This document shows positions 1 through 9,270 of a DNA stretch of 64,000 bases, in pieces. Source of the stretch: Fen731 sp964481885 (lineage in GTDB: Bacteria; Actinomycetota; Humimicrobiia; Humimicrobiales; Humimicrobiaceae); NCBI GenBank assembly GCA_964481885.1, contig CAYZUS010000009.1, positions 13,862 through 77,861 of the forward strand, read 5' to 3'. The notes beneath the pieces were generated by a model. The model saw only the letters and a list, made by a program, of their open reading frames with translations. It did not search any database and was not told where the DNA came from. Every line of letters starts with the position of its first letter. The stretch's first letter is position 1. The position numbers and the translations under genes were made by a program.

Positions 1-1755
1 CATTCCGGGGTGCCCATATAGATAAAGAATCTCTCCTTTTTCATTAATAATGGCACCGGAAGAATCAAAGTGTTCAAATATCGTCCTTTCTGCAATTTTC
101 TGAAGTGCGAGTTTATTTTCATCAGACATTTGCGTGAAGTCAATCATGGTATTCTTACCCGGTATGGCGGAATGCTTTAAATCCCGTAAAGTGTGGTAAT
201 AAGTATTTGAGCGTTCATTGCGTATGTATATTTTGGATCTGGAATCATGTATTCTAAAAAGATCAGTAAAGTTGCTTACATTCTCTGATGTTCCAAGAAA
301 AAGGAAACCATCGGGATTTAATGAGTAATGAAACTGTGAAATGACTGTTTTTTGCAAAGTCTCGTCCAGATATATTAACACATTACGGCAGCTGATTAAA
401 TCCATCCTGGAAAATGGCGGATCTTTTACAATACTGTGCTTGGAAAAAATCAGTATATCACGGATTTGCTTGGTTATCCTATAGGAAAATCCATCCGGTT
501 CAATAGTAAAATATCTCTTTAGCAGATTTTGAGGCATGTCCTTTGCAATTTCGATCGGGAACACTCTGGTTCGTGCAGTTTCAAGAGCCCGTTCGTCAAT
601 ATCAGTAGCAAAAATCTGTACTTTAAAACTTTTTTTTAAACTCCACATATGCTCACATATGAGCATGGCAATAGAATAAGCTTCTTCACCGGTTGAACAC
701 CCCGGTACCCATATTCGGACCGGTTCCTCACTGTCTTTGTTGTCAAATAGTCTTGGAATAACAGTGGTCCCAAGGACTTCAAACTCAACCGGGTCCCTAA
801 AAAAACTGGTTACACCGATTAAAAAATCATGAAATAATGATTCAATTTCCAACGGGTCTCTTTGCAGAAATTTTACATATCCATCCAAATCTTCGATCCG
901 GTTGATTTCCAGACGCCTGGCTATTCGATTGTCGATGTTGCTTTTTTTATAGTGTGAAAAATCATAGCCAACCTGGCTGCGCAGCAAAAGAAAAATCTTC
1001 AAATATGAATCCTTTTCTTTAAAATTCCTTTGTGCATGGTTTTTTACGATTGTTCCATGTTTCCTTCCAAAGTATGATATAAGGCTGTAAGGCATTTCTG
1101 CAGGCGAAAGAGCATAGTCAGCCAGGCCTGCGGCAATTACGCTTTGCGGCATCCCGGCATTTTCCGCTGATTCAATGCTTTGAGCCATCACCAAGCCGCC
1201 TTCTTTCTTTACAGCCTGCGCTCCAAGTGTTCCGTCCATTCCTGCACCTGAGAGAACGATACAGGCGGCATTATCCCGATACTCCTGGGCCAGGGAACAA
1301 AAAACAAAGTCAATTGGCAAGTGTGATCCTCTGGTTAATATCGGCTCCAGTAGTTGCAGTGTGCCATTCATGAATGCCAAATCATAGTTTGGTGGAATAA
1401 TATATATACAATTGGGTTCAACTATGATCCCGTCTGTTATTTCAAAAACCTTCATCTGAGTATAATTTGCAATTAACCGGCCAAGAATGCTCTGACGGTC
1501 GGTGTGCCAGTGCTGAACAACTATAAATGCCATACCTGTGTCGATATCTGTGGGCATGGCAGAAAAAAAAGCCTCTAATGCTGCCAGGCCACCGGCAGAA
1601 GCGCCGATACAAACAACTGGAAACTTTTTCTGTAGGGGGATAACCGACTCATTATCACAGAATGATTTAATTGTTGAATGTATTTCGTTTTGTCCGGCTC
1701 CAGGTCCTTTTGATTTATCTGAGTCCGGAAAAGTTTTTTCTTTTTTCTTTTTCAA
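1..1755 (-). CDS. CheB-CheR fusion chemotaxis-type methylesterase/methyltransferase, 3' end beyond window
   Basis: Reading the minus strand from a TTG at 1755 gives an open frame to the window edge (585 codons). After a Lys-rich N-terminus comes a CheB methylesterase domain (about residues 45-230) with GASAGG (catalytic Ser53), a QHWH His and the GAGMDGTLG Asp region, then a CheR domain (about 245-500) with the SAM-binding stretch WVPGCSTGEEAYSIAM and the conserved SRMDLISCRNVLIYL region. The final visible residues (GEILYLYGHPGM) look like the start of a PAS domain, as in the large CheB-CheR-PAS-kinase fusions. An in-frame TAA lies five codons upstream of the TTG and no ATG precedes the catalytic motif, so TTG is the only reasonable start; its ribosome-binding site is weak. 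No CheA, CheW or receptor gene is in the window, so it probably feeds a non-flagellar pathway (inference). Confidence 0.85.
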   Translation of the reverse strand, partial: MKKKKEKTFPDSDKSKGPGAGQNEIHSTIKSFCDNESVIPLQKKFPVVCIGASAGGLAALEAFFSAMPTDIDTGMAFIVVQHWHTDRQSILGRLIANYTQMKVFEITDGIIVEPNCIYIIPPNYDLAFMNGTLQLLEPILTRGSHLPIDFVFCSLAQEYRDNAACIVLSGAGMDGTLGAQAVKKEGGLVMAQSIESAENAGMPQSVIAAGLADYALSPAEMPYSLISYFGRKHGTIVKNHAQRNFKEKDSYLKIFLLLRSQVGYDFSHYKKSNIDNRIARRLEINRIEDLDGYVKFLQRDPLEIESLFHDFLIGVTSFFRDPVEFEVLGTTVIPRLFDNKDSEEPVRIWVPGCSTGEEAYSIAMLICEHMWSLKKSFKVQIFATDIDERALETARTRVFPIEIAKDMPQNLLKRYFTIEPDGFSYRITKQIRDILIFSKHSIVKDPPFSRMDLISCRNVLIYLDETLQKTVISQFHYSLNPDGFLFLGTSENVSNFTDLFRIHDSRSKIYIRNERSNTYYHTLRDLKHSAIPGKNTMIDFTQMSDENKLALQKIAERTIFEHFDSSGAIINEKGEILYLYGHPGM

Positions 1756-2619
1756 TCTTTTATGCTCACGGGATTAAAATGACTCGAAAAAATAAGAGTA
1801 ACCCGTAAAGACTCCCGCTCTTGTTATTTATTTCATTTTGAGATCTTGGGCAAATTCAACTATATCCAACAATATTTTAATTCTTTTGGCTATGATTAAA
1901 TTCTTCCAGTATTCTATAAATAATGGTAACAAAAAATCGTTCTCACTACTGCAGGGGCCCCATCATCAGGATTTTTATGTTAAGAAATACAAAACTATCG
2001 TGAATCATAACCCCTGAAAATGGTATCTGCAACACTCCTCATAATATATTCCATAAATCCTGTAATTACAAATTTTTACCATTGTTGCAGCTTTTATGAT
2101 TTTGTTAATAATTACCCTTTCCGTTACTTTAGTTACTTGATTTTCTATTGCTTTTTTATCATTTGCAAACCGTTCTTGTTTTTTTGGATACTTATTCTGA
2201 ACTAAACAGTTAAATAATCAAGTATAGGGCAATCCTTAAAAGAGAGATTCATCTCGGCCCTCCCGGGAAGTATTGATAGCGAAAGTGGTTTAAATTTAAA
2301 AGAAGAAAACGGCAGGTCAAGACATCGCCCGGTAATATTCAGGACATAAAACTCGTTAATGCCAGAATTAAGTAAAAGATTTTACGTGGATTTTACATTA
2401 CTACTCTTTATTTTTACATTGATTTATTAAACTTATTAAATAAATATATTACATATTTTTGATTCAGTGATTACAGTTAAAACAAGCGGTTGGAGCAGTG
2501 GGAAAGCTGACTGGAGAAAAGGCTTGCAAATGTACTGGTCGCAATAATATATAAGTTTAATAAGGTATATTTAGAATTTTTATAAAATTATCAAAAAGTT
2601 AATTGAAAAGGGGAATCTA
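1756..2619. other. Long AT-rich intergenic region
   Basis: About 860 bases between the divergently read CheB-CheR gene and the Phd-like gene. One hydrophobic 61-codon frame (2020-2205, plus) has no ribosome-binding site and biased AT-rich composition, so I do not call it. A less AT-rich stretch at about 2480-2555 just upstream of the small gene could be a structured leader, but I cannot match it to a known riboswitch. Confidence 0.5.
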
Positions 2620-2820
2620 ATGGAAACAAATTATACCGTAGTAGACACGAATAATCTGCGTCTCAATCTGACAAAATACCTAAAAGACAATAAAGGTAAT
2701 ACCATATTGTTTACACATTACAACAGATTGGTTGGAGAAATATCATTTTATAACGAAGATTCAAGAGTTGAAAAAGAGCTGCAGCTGCTGCAGAGGCTGA
2801 TCAAGGATCGCTCCAAATAG
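2620..2820 (+). CDS. Small Phd/YefM-like antitoxin-type protein (orphan)
   Basis: A 66-residue protein with a good ribosome-binding site (AAAGGGG, 7 bases before ATG). The order of features (a short strand, a helix with NLRLNLTKYL, a strand ILFTHYNRLVGEI, then a charged C-terminal helix) resembles the N-terminal DNA-binding fold of Phd/YefM antitoxins, where the pattern is roughly 'NLS..L.....I.ITR.G.P.AVL'. No toxin gene follows: the next 600 bases hold only a terminator and repeats. It may be an orphan antitoxin or a small regulator. The family call is a weak-similarity judgement by eye; the gene itself is better supported than its function. Confidence 0.5.
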   Translation: METNYTVVDTNNLRLNLTKYLKDNKGNTILFTHYNRLVGEISFYNEDSRVEKELQLLQRLIKDRSK

Positions 2821-2975
2821 GCAGCAAATCAGTTTGTGACTTTTCAGTGAGCGAGATAACACTTTGGTGTATGCATTGTAAGTTATAATATGCAATCAGA
2901 ACCTGTCTACTGGCACTGACTGGATATTGACCAGGCAAAGAATTGTGATTATGAGGGTCTGCCTGTAAAACTTTT

Positions 2976-3030
2976 ATTTATATAAAAAGCCTGGACAGGC
3001 ATTAATACTGTTCAGGCTTTTTATATAAAT
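2976..3030. terminator. Bidirectional rho-independent terminator
   Basis: Two 23-base arms (2976-2998 and 3008-3030) pair with one mismatch around a 9-base loop. The GC part is AAGCCTG/CAGGCTT, flanked on each strand by T-rich tracts. It lies between convergent genes (2620-2820 plus and 3454-4155 minus), so it can serve both. Confidence 0.8.
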
Positions 3031-3267
3031 CAGGCATTTGAACAGAATTTATTATTTCCCCATTTTCCAGGCTTGAGTTTGCCGCATAATTTCAGCTTGT
3101 TTTTAAAAATTGTTAAAATTTTAATCAGGTGTTATTAAACATTTGTATTATCCGGAGTCAGCGCAATGAAACGCTTTGGTCCAGATTATCTTTCCACCCT
3201 ATCAGTCATCTGATAATAACTATTATGACTAAATCATTAATATATAATATATTTTTTTTAGAAGTTT

Positions 3268-3359
3268 AAAGCAGGAATATTTAATCAGTTAAAGCAGGAA
3301 TATTTAATTAGTTAAAGCAGGAATATTTAATCAGTTAAAGCAGGAATATTTAATCAGGC
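3268..3359. repeat. Four-copy 23-bp direct tandem repeat
   Basis: Copies begin at 3268, 3291, 3314 and 3337 with exact 23-base spacing; the core is AAAGCAGGAATATTTAATCA followed by GTT. Copy 2 differs by one base (TTAATTA) and copy 4 ends CAGG instead of CAGTT. Iteron-like in form, but not next to a replication gene. It lies downstream of the response regulator gene. Confidence 0.9.
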
Positions 3360-3453
3360 AATATTTGGCAACAAAAAACACATAAAGCCTTTTATAGCCC
3401 GGGATATTTAAATGGAAAGAATATATGTCCTGAAAGCAGTGTCTTTATGATTT

Positions 3454-4155
3454 CTATATATTGAACTTGTACCCTATGCCTCGAACGGTTTCAATGAATT
3501 TATGCTCTTCGTCATGGATTTTTTCCCTTAGCATCCTTATATGCACATCAATGGTACGCGTATCAATAGTGGAGTTAAAATACCAGACTTTATTTAATAT
3601 TTCATCCCTGGTAAAGATAATATTGGGATTAGCAAGAAAAAGTGAAAGAAGATAAAATTCTTTTGCAGTTAATTTTATGAATTCCCCATTTCTTATGAGC
3701 TGCTTGGAAGAATAATCAAATTCATTTTCCCCAAATTTGATTGTTTCTGAATCGTAATTGCTGTTAAATTTCTTTTTGGAAATATTGGCCTTTATTCGGG
3801 CCACGAGCTCCCTTTTTCGAAAAGGTTTTATAATGTAATCATCGGCTCCAAATTCAAATCCTATAACTATGTCGATTTCCTCTTCTCTTCCGCTGATTAT
3901 CAAAATTGAAATATGGTTATATAATGGGTTTTTATAAATATCTTTTAATATATTGATGCCATCCATATCGGGGAGACTTAAATCCAATAAAAGTGCATCG
4001 ATATGCTGATCTTTTAAAATACTTAAGCCATCTTTTCCATTATATGCGACCAGCGTGCTGAAACCTTCTTTTTCCAGTAATATTTTTAAAAATTCCGCAC
4101 TAACGTTGTCGTCCTCGATAATGAGTATCTTTTGTTTTATATTAGCTTTTGCCAT
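3454..4155 (-). CDS. OmpR/PhoB-family response regulator
   Basis: A 233-residue two-domain regulator. The receiver domain (about 8-122) has the acidic triad EDD at 14-16, phosphoacceptor Asp58 (LLLDLSLPDMDG) and Lys110 (IIKPF). The winged-helix DNA-binding domain (about 138-232) ends with the TRTIDVHIRMLREKI and ETVRGIGYKF signatures of PhoB-type proteins. The ATG has no clear ribosome-binding site. It lies 97 bases downstream of the hybrid kinase gene on the same strand, so the two probably form one pathway, with the kinase HPt domain passing phosphate to Asp58 (inference). Confidence 0.95.
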   Translation of the reverse strand: MAKANIKQKILIIEDDNVSAEFLKILLEKEGFSTLVAYNGKDGLSILKDQHIDALLLDLSLPDMDGINILKDIYKNPLYNHISILIISGREEEIDIVIGFEFGADDYIIKPFRKRELVARIKANISKKKFNSNYDSETIKFGENEFDYSSKQLIRNGEFIKLTAKEFYLLSLFLANPNIIFTRDEILNKVWYFNSTIDTRTIDVHIRMLREKIHDEEHKFIETVRGIGYKFNI

Positions 4156-4252
4156 TTTGGTAAAAATTCATTTCCTGATTATTAACTGTTGCGCCAAAAT
4201 AAAAAAACAGCGAGCGAACCTGATTTCTAGATAGTCAGAGTATAGCAGTAAA

Positions 4253-7200
4253 TCAATTATTAAAAAACCCATTAATTAATTTTTCAATTTTTTTAATGGA
4301 TTTTCCAAAATTTTTGTCATCTCCATTTTCGATAAACTTTTCAGCTGTTTTGGCCTCCTTAAAAATAGTCATTGCGCCAATATTACCCGCTGAACCTTTT
4401 AACTTGTGCAAATAAAAACTTGCATCTTTAATTTGGTCCATCTTAATATAACTTTTTATTTCACTCAGTATACTGCCTGCCTGTTCAACAAACATCAGCA
4501 AAATTTTTTCGCCAGTTTTTTTATCAAATCCCATTTTTGTAATAAAACTACCCGGGTTTTTATCAGGCTTTGTATCTTCATTTAATTTGCCGGAGTTTTT
4601 TACTGAACCGTTTAAATGCTGGTCTATTTTATCTTTAAAGGCCACCAAGCCTACGGGTTTGCAAATAAAATCATCCATTCCTGCATCAAGGAACATATTT
4701 ATGTAAGGTTTGGCTGTGTGTGCAGTAAGGGCAATTATGGGCACATAATCCTTTTCTGACTTGAGAACTCGTATTTGCCTTGCAGCATCCAGCCCATTCA
4801 TAACCGGCATCTGACAGTCCAAAAACACAAGGTCGTAAGCGTTTTCCTTAAATGTTTTTACGGCTTCAGCTCCGTTTCTGGCCAAATCACAATTGATTCC
4901 AATTTTTTTTAGCATTTCCAGGAATAAAATCCCGTTGAGTTCATCGTCTTCTGCAAGAAGAACTCTTGGACCATCAATCAAACTGTTGGCAGGATTAGCG
5001 TTTTCAAGATACATAACTTCCTGAAATACTTTGGTGCCTTCAGTCAGTTTATTTTCTTTAAATTTTTTAAAGCTTAAAGTAAAAGAGACTTTGGTCCCAC
5101 TATTTTTTTTACTTTCAAGCAAAATACTTCCCCCCATTGCCTTCACGATTGATTTGGAAATATAAAGACCCAATCCCAGGATTCCATTTGACCGGCCAAA
5201 AATATTTTCCTCTTCCTGTGTAAAAAGGTTAAATACTCTTTTACACAATTTTTCAGTCATTCCTATTCCGCTATCCGAAACTGAACAACAAAGGACAATA
5301 TCAGAGTCATTCTGGCTTTCAATAATAATATTTACAGAGATAAAACCTTCAATTGTGAATTTGATGGAGTTATCAATCAGATTTGTAAATATCTGCTGTA
5401 ACTTTAGAGGATCACCGATTAGAAATTCAGGAATACCGGGTTCAGTGAAATTTTTAAACTCTAGACCTTTGTTTTCTATTTTATTTATTGAGTATTCAAA
5501 CGCATTGTTAACAGTCTCTCTAAAATCAAATATTTTTTTGTCAATTATTAGTTTGTTGGCTTCTATTTTTTCAACATCAAAAACTCTGTCAACCAGAACC
5601 CTGAGTATGTCGGCGGCGTATCTGACTTTTGATAAACTGTTTAGCTGTTCAGCTGTCAGCTCAGTCAATGAAAATAAGTCCAGATAGCCCTGAATTATGC
5701 TTAATGGTGTCTTTATTTCATGGCTCACAATATTCAAAAAGATATTTTTTTTATTGTTTGCCAAACGAGCAAGGTTCGTGGCATTCAGGGCTTCTTCTTC
5801 AACCCTTAGTCTGATAATAGTGTTGGATATAGTAGTGGACAGAATATTCAAAATCGATATTTCATCTTTGGACCAATTTCTTTTTTTACGTACCGAATCA
5901 AACCCAAAAAAACCAAGGGTCTTTGATTTATAAATCAGAGGCACCGCCAGAAGAGACTTAATAGACTGGCTTTTTAACCACTCTTTCTCATTTTCTGCTT
6001 CAGGGGGGAGCTCTTCGATATTATTTATCTTTATGATCTCAAATTTTTTCAGTTTGGGAATCCACCATGGCATGTCTTTTGTTAAACTATCCTGCTGATT
6101 ATTTTTTTGCGGTTCAATCTTATCGGCACACCACTCATTTACCTTAGACATGTAAATCTCATCATCCGAAAATAAAAATATATATGCCCTATCCAGCGAA
6201 AAAAGCTTTCCGGATACTCCAAGAAGATGGTTTATATTTTTATCCAGATTTTTAAAACTAAGATCGGCCATACTGGAAAGCCATTTTGCTAATTTTTTAT
6301 ATGACAGTTCTTCTTTTTTACTGATATTTCCCGGCTTCATGCTTGTCGTCGGATCAGACATTACTATTAAAAAGCATTTTTCGAGTTTTGTTCCTATTGT
6401 TCCGCCCGAAAATGCGCCAGTGATATTTTTTCCATTTTTACCTTTTATATCTAATACTTCCCCGGTTATTCTGCCTTCCTTTTTCAATTTGGCAATAAAT
6501 GCTTGTTGCTTTTCACTGTCTGCAAACAGGCCCAATTTGGAAGCTGTCTTTCCAGCTATTTCTGATTTTTTGAATCCTGATATTTTTAAAAAAGCTTCAT
6601 TAACATCAATAATCTCTTCTGTTTTAATATTGCTTAATATCATCGGCTCCGGGTTATGGTCGAACACTTCTTTAAATTTATCCAGGCTTGCCTGCTGAGC
6701 TGTCAGATCCCTGGATATTCCATAAAGACAGTCACTATGACCCCATTTGCCATACCACATATGGGTTTTAACCGGTATGGTGCTGCCATCTTTTTTAATT
6801 AATGGAATGGTATAATAAGTCGTTTCTCCTCTTGTTATTTCACCTATTACTTTTTTGGCATCTTTCCTGATTCCGATTGGATACAAATCCAATAAATCCA
6901 TTTTTAGCAGTTCACTTGTTCTGTACCCTAATTTTATCCTGGCTGCCTGGTTAAAGAAGACTATTCTTCCTTGAGTATCAGCGATTATTATAAAATCATC
7001 TGTATTGTTAAAAAACTGCAAAAAGTTTTCCTTATTCTTGTCCAGCAAATCCTTAACTTCCATGTTACCTGTAATATCCCTGGCTGAGGCATACATCAGA
7101 TCATTCCAAAGATATAAGCTCCACTCCAGGTATTTGTATGTGCCATCTTTACTTTTACAACGATTAATATAATTTAAAATCTTGTTTTGTTTTTCCAGTT

Positions 7201-7414
7201 TTAAAATTGCATCGTAAGTAACCTGATAATAATCCGGATGTGTCAAATCCAGAAACTTTCTTTGTTCAAGTTCAGAAACTGAATAGCCTAAAACTTTTTC
7301 CCAGCCTTTATTTACTTTTATAATGCGGCCCTTTAAATCAGCAATACAAAATAAATCCGATGTCGCTTCAAAAAACTGATTTAAGCCAGCTGAATATTCT
7401 TTCAATAAATCCAT
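4253..7414 (-). CDS. Hybrid sensor histidine kinase, PAS-PAS-PAS-GAF-HisKA-HATPase-REC-HPt
   Basis: A 1053-residue cytoplasmic sensor kinase with no membrane segment. Three PAS domains (about 10-120, 130-240, 243-355), a GAF-like domain (about 385-540), HisKA with His565 in SHEIKTPLS, and the ATP-binding domain (about 665-785; N box LIDNSIKF, G boxes DSGIGM and GLGLYISK). A receiver follows with Asp866 (LVFLDCQMPVMNG), then an HPt domain with His1003 (LHKLKGSAGN). All residues of a four-step phosphorelay are therefore in one chain. The start ATG has AAAGG upstream. Likely partner: the response regulator encoded just downstream. The signal is unknown; PAS and GAF domains often bind small ligands or haem. 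Confidence 0.95.
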   Translation of the reverse strand: MDLLKEYSAGLNQFFEATSDLFCIADLKGRIIKVNKGWEKVLGYSVSELEQRKFLDLTHPDYYQVTYDAILKLEKQNKILNYINRCKSKDGTYKYLEWSLYLWNDLMYASARDITGNMEVKDLLDKNKENFLQFFNNTDDFIIIADTQGRIVFFNQAARIKLGYRTSELLKMDLLDLYPIGIRKDAKKVIGEITRGETTYYTIPLIKKDGSTIPVKTHMWYGKWGHSDCLYGISRDLTAQQASLDKFKEVFDHNPEPMILSNIKTEEIIDVNEAFLKISGFKKSEIAGKTASKLGLFADSEKQQAFIAKLKKEGRITGEVLDIKGKNGKNITGAFSGGTIGTKLEKCFLIVMSDPTTSMKPGNISKKEELSYKKLAKWLSSMADLSFKNLDKNINHLLGVSGKLFSLDRAYIFLFSDDEIYMSKVNEWCADKIEPQKNNQQDSLTKDMPWWIPKLKKFEIIKINNIEELPPEAENEKEWLKSQSIKSLLAVPLIYKSKTLGFFGFDSVRKKRNWSKDEISILNILSTTISNTIIRLRVEEEALNATNLARLANNKKNIFLNIVSHEIKTPLSIIQGYLDLFSLTELTAEQLNSLSKVRYAADILRVLVDRVFDVEKIEANKLIIDKKIFDFRETVNNAFEYSINKIENKGLEFKNFTEPGIPEFLIGDPLKLQQIFTNLIDNSIKFTIEGFISVNIIIESQNDSDIVLCCSVSDSGIGMTEKLCKRVFNLFTQEEENIFGRSNGILGLGLYISKSIVKAMGGSILLESKKNSGTKVSFTLSFKKFKENKLTEGTKVFQEVMYLENANPANSLIDGPRVLLAEDDELNGILFLEMLKKIGINCDLARNGAEAVKTFKENAYDLVFLDCQMPVMNGLDAARQIRVLKSEKDYVPIIALTAHTAKPYINMFLDAGMDDFICKPVGLVAFKDKIDQHLNGSVKNSGKLNEDTKPDKNPGSFITKMGFDKKTGEKILLMFVEQAGSILSEIKSYIKMDQIKDASFYLHKLKGSAGNIGAMTIFKEAKTAEKFIENGDDKNFGKSIKKIEKLINGFFNN

Positions 7415-7540
7415 AAGTAAAACCTTTTTACTTTTCTTATATGGTTCGAATAGCCATATAATCGTATAGTTCTTATATGTTTAAATTAAGCATATAAATT
7501 TTTTTAAAATGCCCGTGGATAGGCCGCGTGTCAATAATTC

Positions 7541-7650
7541 GTCTAGCCTGCCGGCACTGCAAATCTTCTTTTGGCCTGCCGGCATTTCAATGTTTCTTTT
7601 GATCCACCGGCACTATAAATCTTCTTTCGGCCTCTTTTGGCCTGCCAGGT
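7541..7650. repeat. Degenerate copies of the GCCTGCCGGCA repeat downstream of a bactofilin gene
   Basis: Three to four imperfect copies of a unit built on the palindromic core TGCCGGCA followed by 'TTCAATGTTTCTTTTG' or 'CTATAAATCTTCTTT'. The same family appears in cleaner form at 8224-8330, downstream of the second bactofilin copy. More GC-rich than its surroundings. Confidence 0.65.
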
Positions 7651-8224
7651 AATTTATCGTTTATGATCTCATTTAATCTTTGCGCTATCGTCTATTCTTA
7701 CTACACTTCCAGAGAATATTCCTCCACGATTAATAATCAGGGAATCGGTCTTTACGCTTCCGCTTAAAACACCTGTGTCATTTATTATAACTGCCCCACT
7801 GGCTGCCATATTTCCATCATACTTGCCAATTATTTCCGCATCTACTGTATTTACGTCAGCATTCACATAACCATTTTTTTGTATCGTGAGCTTTCCGTCG
7901 ATTTCAAGGGTGCCTCTTACTTCGCAGTCAATTTCCAGTGAGTGCGATACTTTGAATTTGCCCTCAATGGTAGCTGACTCTCCTACGATAGTTAAAAGCA
8001 CTCTTTCTTTTGAATATTCAATTTCTTCCATTTTTTCTACCTCCATAGAGTTATTGTTTTTTTGTTTTTTACGTTACTGTGCCTATTTAATATATAAGAA
8101 TATTATTATGATAATGTGATGAAATATTAAAGTTCTGTAAATTTTTTTTATTTTTACTTAAAGAATAATACCCCTTTTTAAAACTGCTGCTGAAATTATT
8201 TCAGGATATAAGCTTCAATAATTC
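7644..8224. repeat. Direct duplication, unit 1 (with 8326-8905)
   Basis: This 581-base segment, a bactofilin gene with its upstream region, is repeated at 8326-8905 with an offset of 682 bases. I see a few substitutions near the 3' end of the gene and one single-base deletion (CCCC against CCC) upstream of the second copy. Near-identity in non-coding DNA points to a recent tandem duplication. Confidence 0.92.
7669..8031 (-). CDS. Bactofilin (DUF583), copy 1
   Basis: A 120-residue protein consisting almost entirely of a bactofilin core, a right-handed beta-helix that polymerises without nucleotide; recognisable by EIDCEVRGTLEIDGKL, DAEIIGKYDGNM and LIINRGGIFSGSV. Bactofilins form cytoskeletal filaments, often membrane-attached, that position cell-wall or polarity factors. 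I start at ATG 8031 because GGAGG lies 8 bases upstream; an ATG at 8046 overlaps that GGAGG. The protein differs from copy 2 only near the C-terminus (IDDSAKIK against IDESAKSK). The duplicated DNA includes 190 bases upstream, so both copies carry the same promoter region. No membrane segment. Confidence 0.92.
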   Translation of the reverse strand: MEEIEYSKERVLLTIVGESATIEGKFKVSHSLEIDCEVRGTLEIDGKLTIQKNGYVNADVNTVDAEIIGKYDGNMAASGAVIINDTGVLSGSVKTDSLIINRGGIFSGSVVRIDDSAKIK

Positions 8225-8330
8225 AATGTTTCTATTGGCCTGCCGGCACTTCAATGTTTCTATTGGCACACCGGCATTTCAATGTTTCTATTGGCACACC
8301 GGCATTTCAATGTTTCTATTGGCACGCCAG
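8224..8330. repeat. 28-bp direct repeat array between the bactofilin copies
   Basis: Units start at 8224, 8252, 8280 and 8308 with exact 28-base spacing: CAATGTTTCTATTGGC then a CCGGCATTT end (first copy CTGCCGGCACTT, later copies ACACCGGCATTT). The last copy is partial and runs into the duplicated segment. Likely the site at which the 580-base duplication arose by slippage or recombination. Confidence 0.9.
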
Positions 8331-8905
8331 GTAATTTATCGTTAATGATCTCATTTACTCTTTGCGCTCTCGTCTATTCTTACTACACTTCCAGAGAATA
8401 TTCCTCCACGATTAATAATCAGGGAATCGGTCTTTACGCTTCCGCTTAAAACACCTGTGTCATTTATTATAACTGCCCCACTGGCTGCCATATTTCCATC
8501 ATACTTGCCAATTATTTCCGCATCTACTGTATTTACGTCAGCATTCACATAACCATTTTTTTGTATCGTGAGCTTTCCGTCGATTTCAAGGGTGCCTCTT
8601 ACTTCGCAGTCAATTTCCAGTGAGTGCGATACTTTGAATTTGCCCTCAATGGTAGCTGACTCTCCTACGATAGTTAAAAGCACTCTTTCTTTTGAATATT
8701 CAATTTCTTCCATTTTTTCTACCTCCATAGAGTTATTGTTTTTTTGTTTTTTACGTTACTGTGCCTATTTAATATATAAGAATATTATTATGATAATGTG
8801 ATGAAATATTAAAGTTCTGTAAATTTTTTTTATTTTTACTTAAAGAATAATACCCTTTTTAAAACTGCTGCTGAAATTATTTCAGGATATAAGCTTCAAT
8901 AATTC
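8326..8905. repeat. Direct duplication, unit 2 (with 7644-8224)
   Basis: Second copy of the bactofilin gene plus upstream region. Identity with unit 1 ends abruptly at 8905, where unique sequence leading to the third bactofilin gene begins. The array at 8224-8330 separates the two units. Confidence 0.92.
8351..8713 (-). CDS. Bactofilin (DUF583), copy 2
   Basis: A 120-residue bactofilin, two residues different from copy 1 (7669-8031). Same start logic: ATG at 8713 with GGAGG 8 bases upstream, alternative ATG at 8728. Beta-helix core as in copy 1. Since this copy lies upstream on the same strand, both could be transcribed together or from their own identical promoters. The divergently read third paralogue (9271-10077) shares the core with visibly lower but still high similarity, so the locus gained genes at least twice. 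Confidence 0.92.
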   Translation of the reverse strand: MEEIEYSKERVLLTIVGESATIEGKFKVSHSLEIDCEVRGTLEIDGKLTIQKNGYVNADVNTVDAEIIGKYDGNMAASGAVIINDTGVLSGSVKTDSLIINRGGIFSGSVVRIDESAKSK

Positions 8906-9270
8906 TTAATATTATCCAAAGTGTAAGATACTTCAAAGCTGCCGGGGCGAAAAATAAACCATTAATAATTTCTTTACTAATGCCATTTTTTATCTTCAAC
9001 ACTAGCTGTGTCTCCTATTTTTCAGGCACTGTGGCTTTGGCAAGCACTGCTTATCATTAAAATTTAACGGCGTTTGCAGATGGCAAAATCTTTACTATAT
9101 TAAAAAAATATACGCAAATATAAAAAACAGTCAATTTTTCACGAAAAATATTTTTATTTTACATTTCCTTAATATTCCAACATATATTCTTAATATTCAT
9201 TTAATATACTGTTCAACAGGTGATTCTACTAAGAAATATTATTAAAAATCACAATAAAGGAGAAAGTAAA
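8906..9270. promoter_or_regulatory. Divergent regulatory region between bactofilin genes
   Basis: About 365 AT-rich bases between bactofilin copy 2 (minus) and the long bactofilin (plus), so it should carry promoters for both directions. I could not assign confident -35/-10 pairs. No gene seen. Confidence 0.4.

Larger units (their letters stand above)
2821..3453. other. Convergent intergenic region with terminator and 23-bp repeats
   Basis: No gene seen. The stretch lies between the 3' ends of the Phd-like gene (plus) and the response regulator gene (minus). It contains the strong inverted repeat at 2976-3030 and the four-copy tandem repeat at 3268-3359, both listed separately. Confidence 0.6.

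Noticed and set aside
2020..2205. 61-codon hydrophobic plus-strand frame
   Set aside because: No ribosome-binding site; hydrophobicity follows from T-rich DNA.
2480..2560. Possible riboswitch (cyclic di-GMP type) ahead of the small Phd-like gene
   Set aside because: GC content rises, but the conserved c-di-GMP-I core sequences are not there.
3268..3359. CRISPR array
   Set aside because: The 23-base copies are directly adjacent with no spacers and no cas genes are nearby.
8224..8330. CRISPR array
   Set aside because: Unit repeats end to end without variable spacers.
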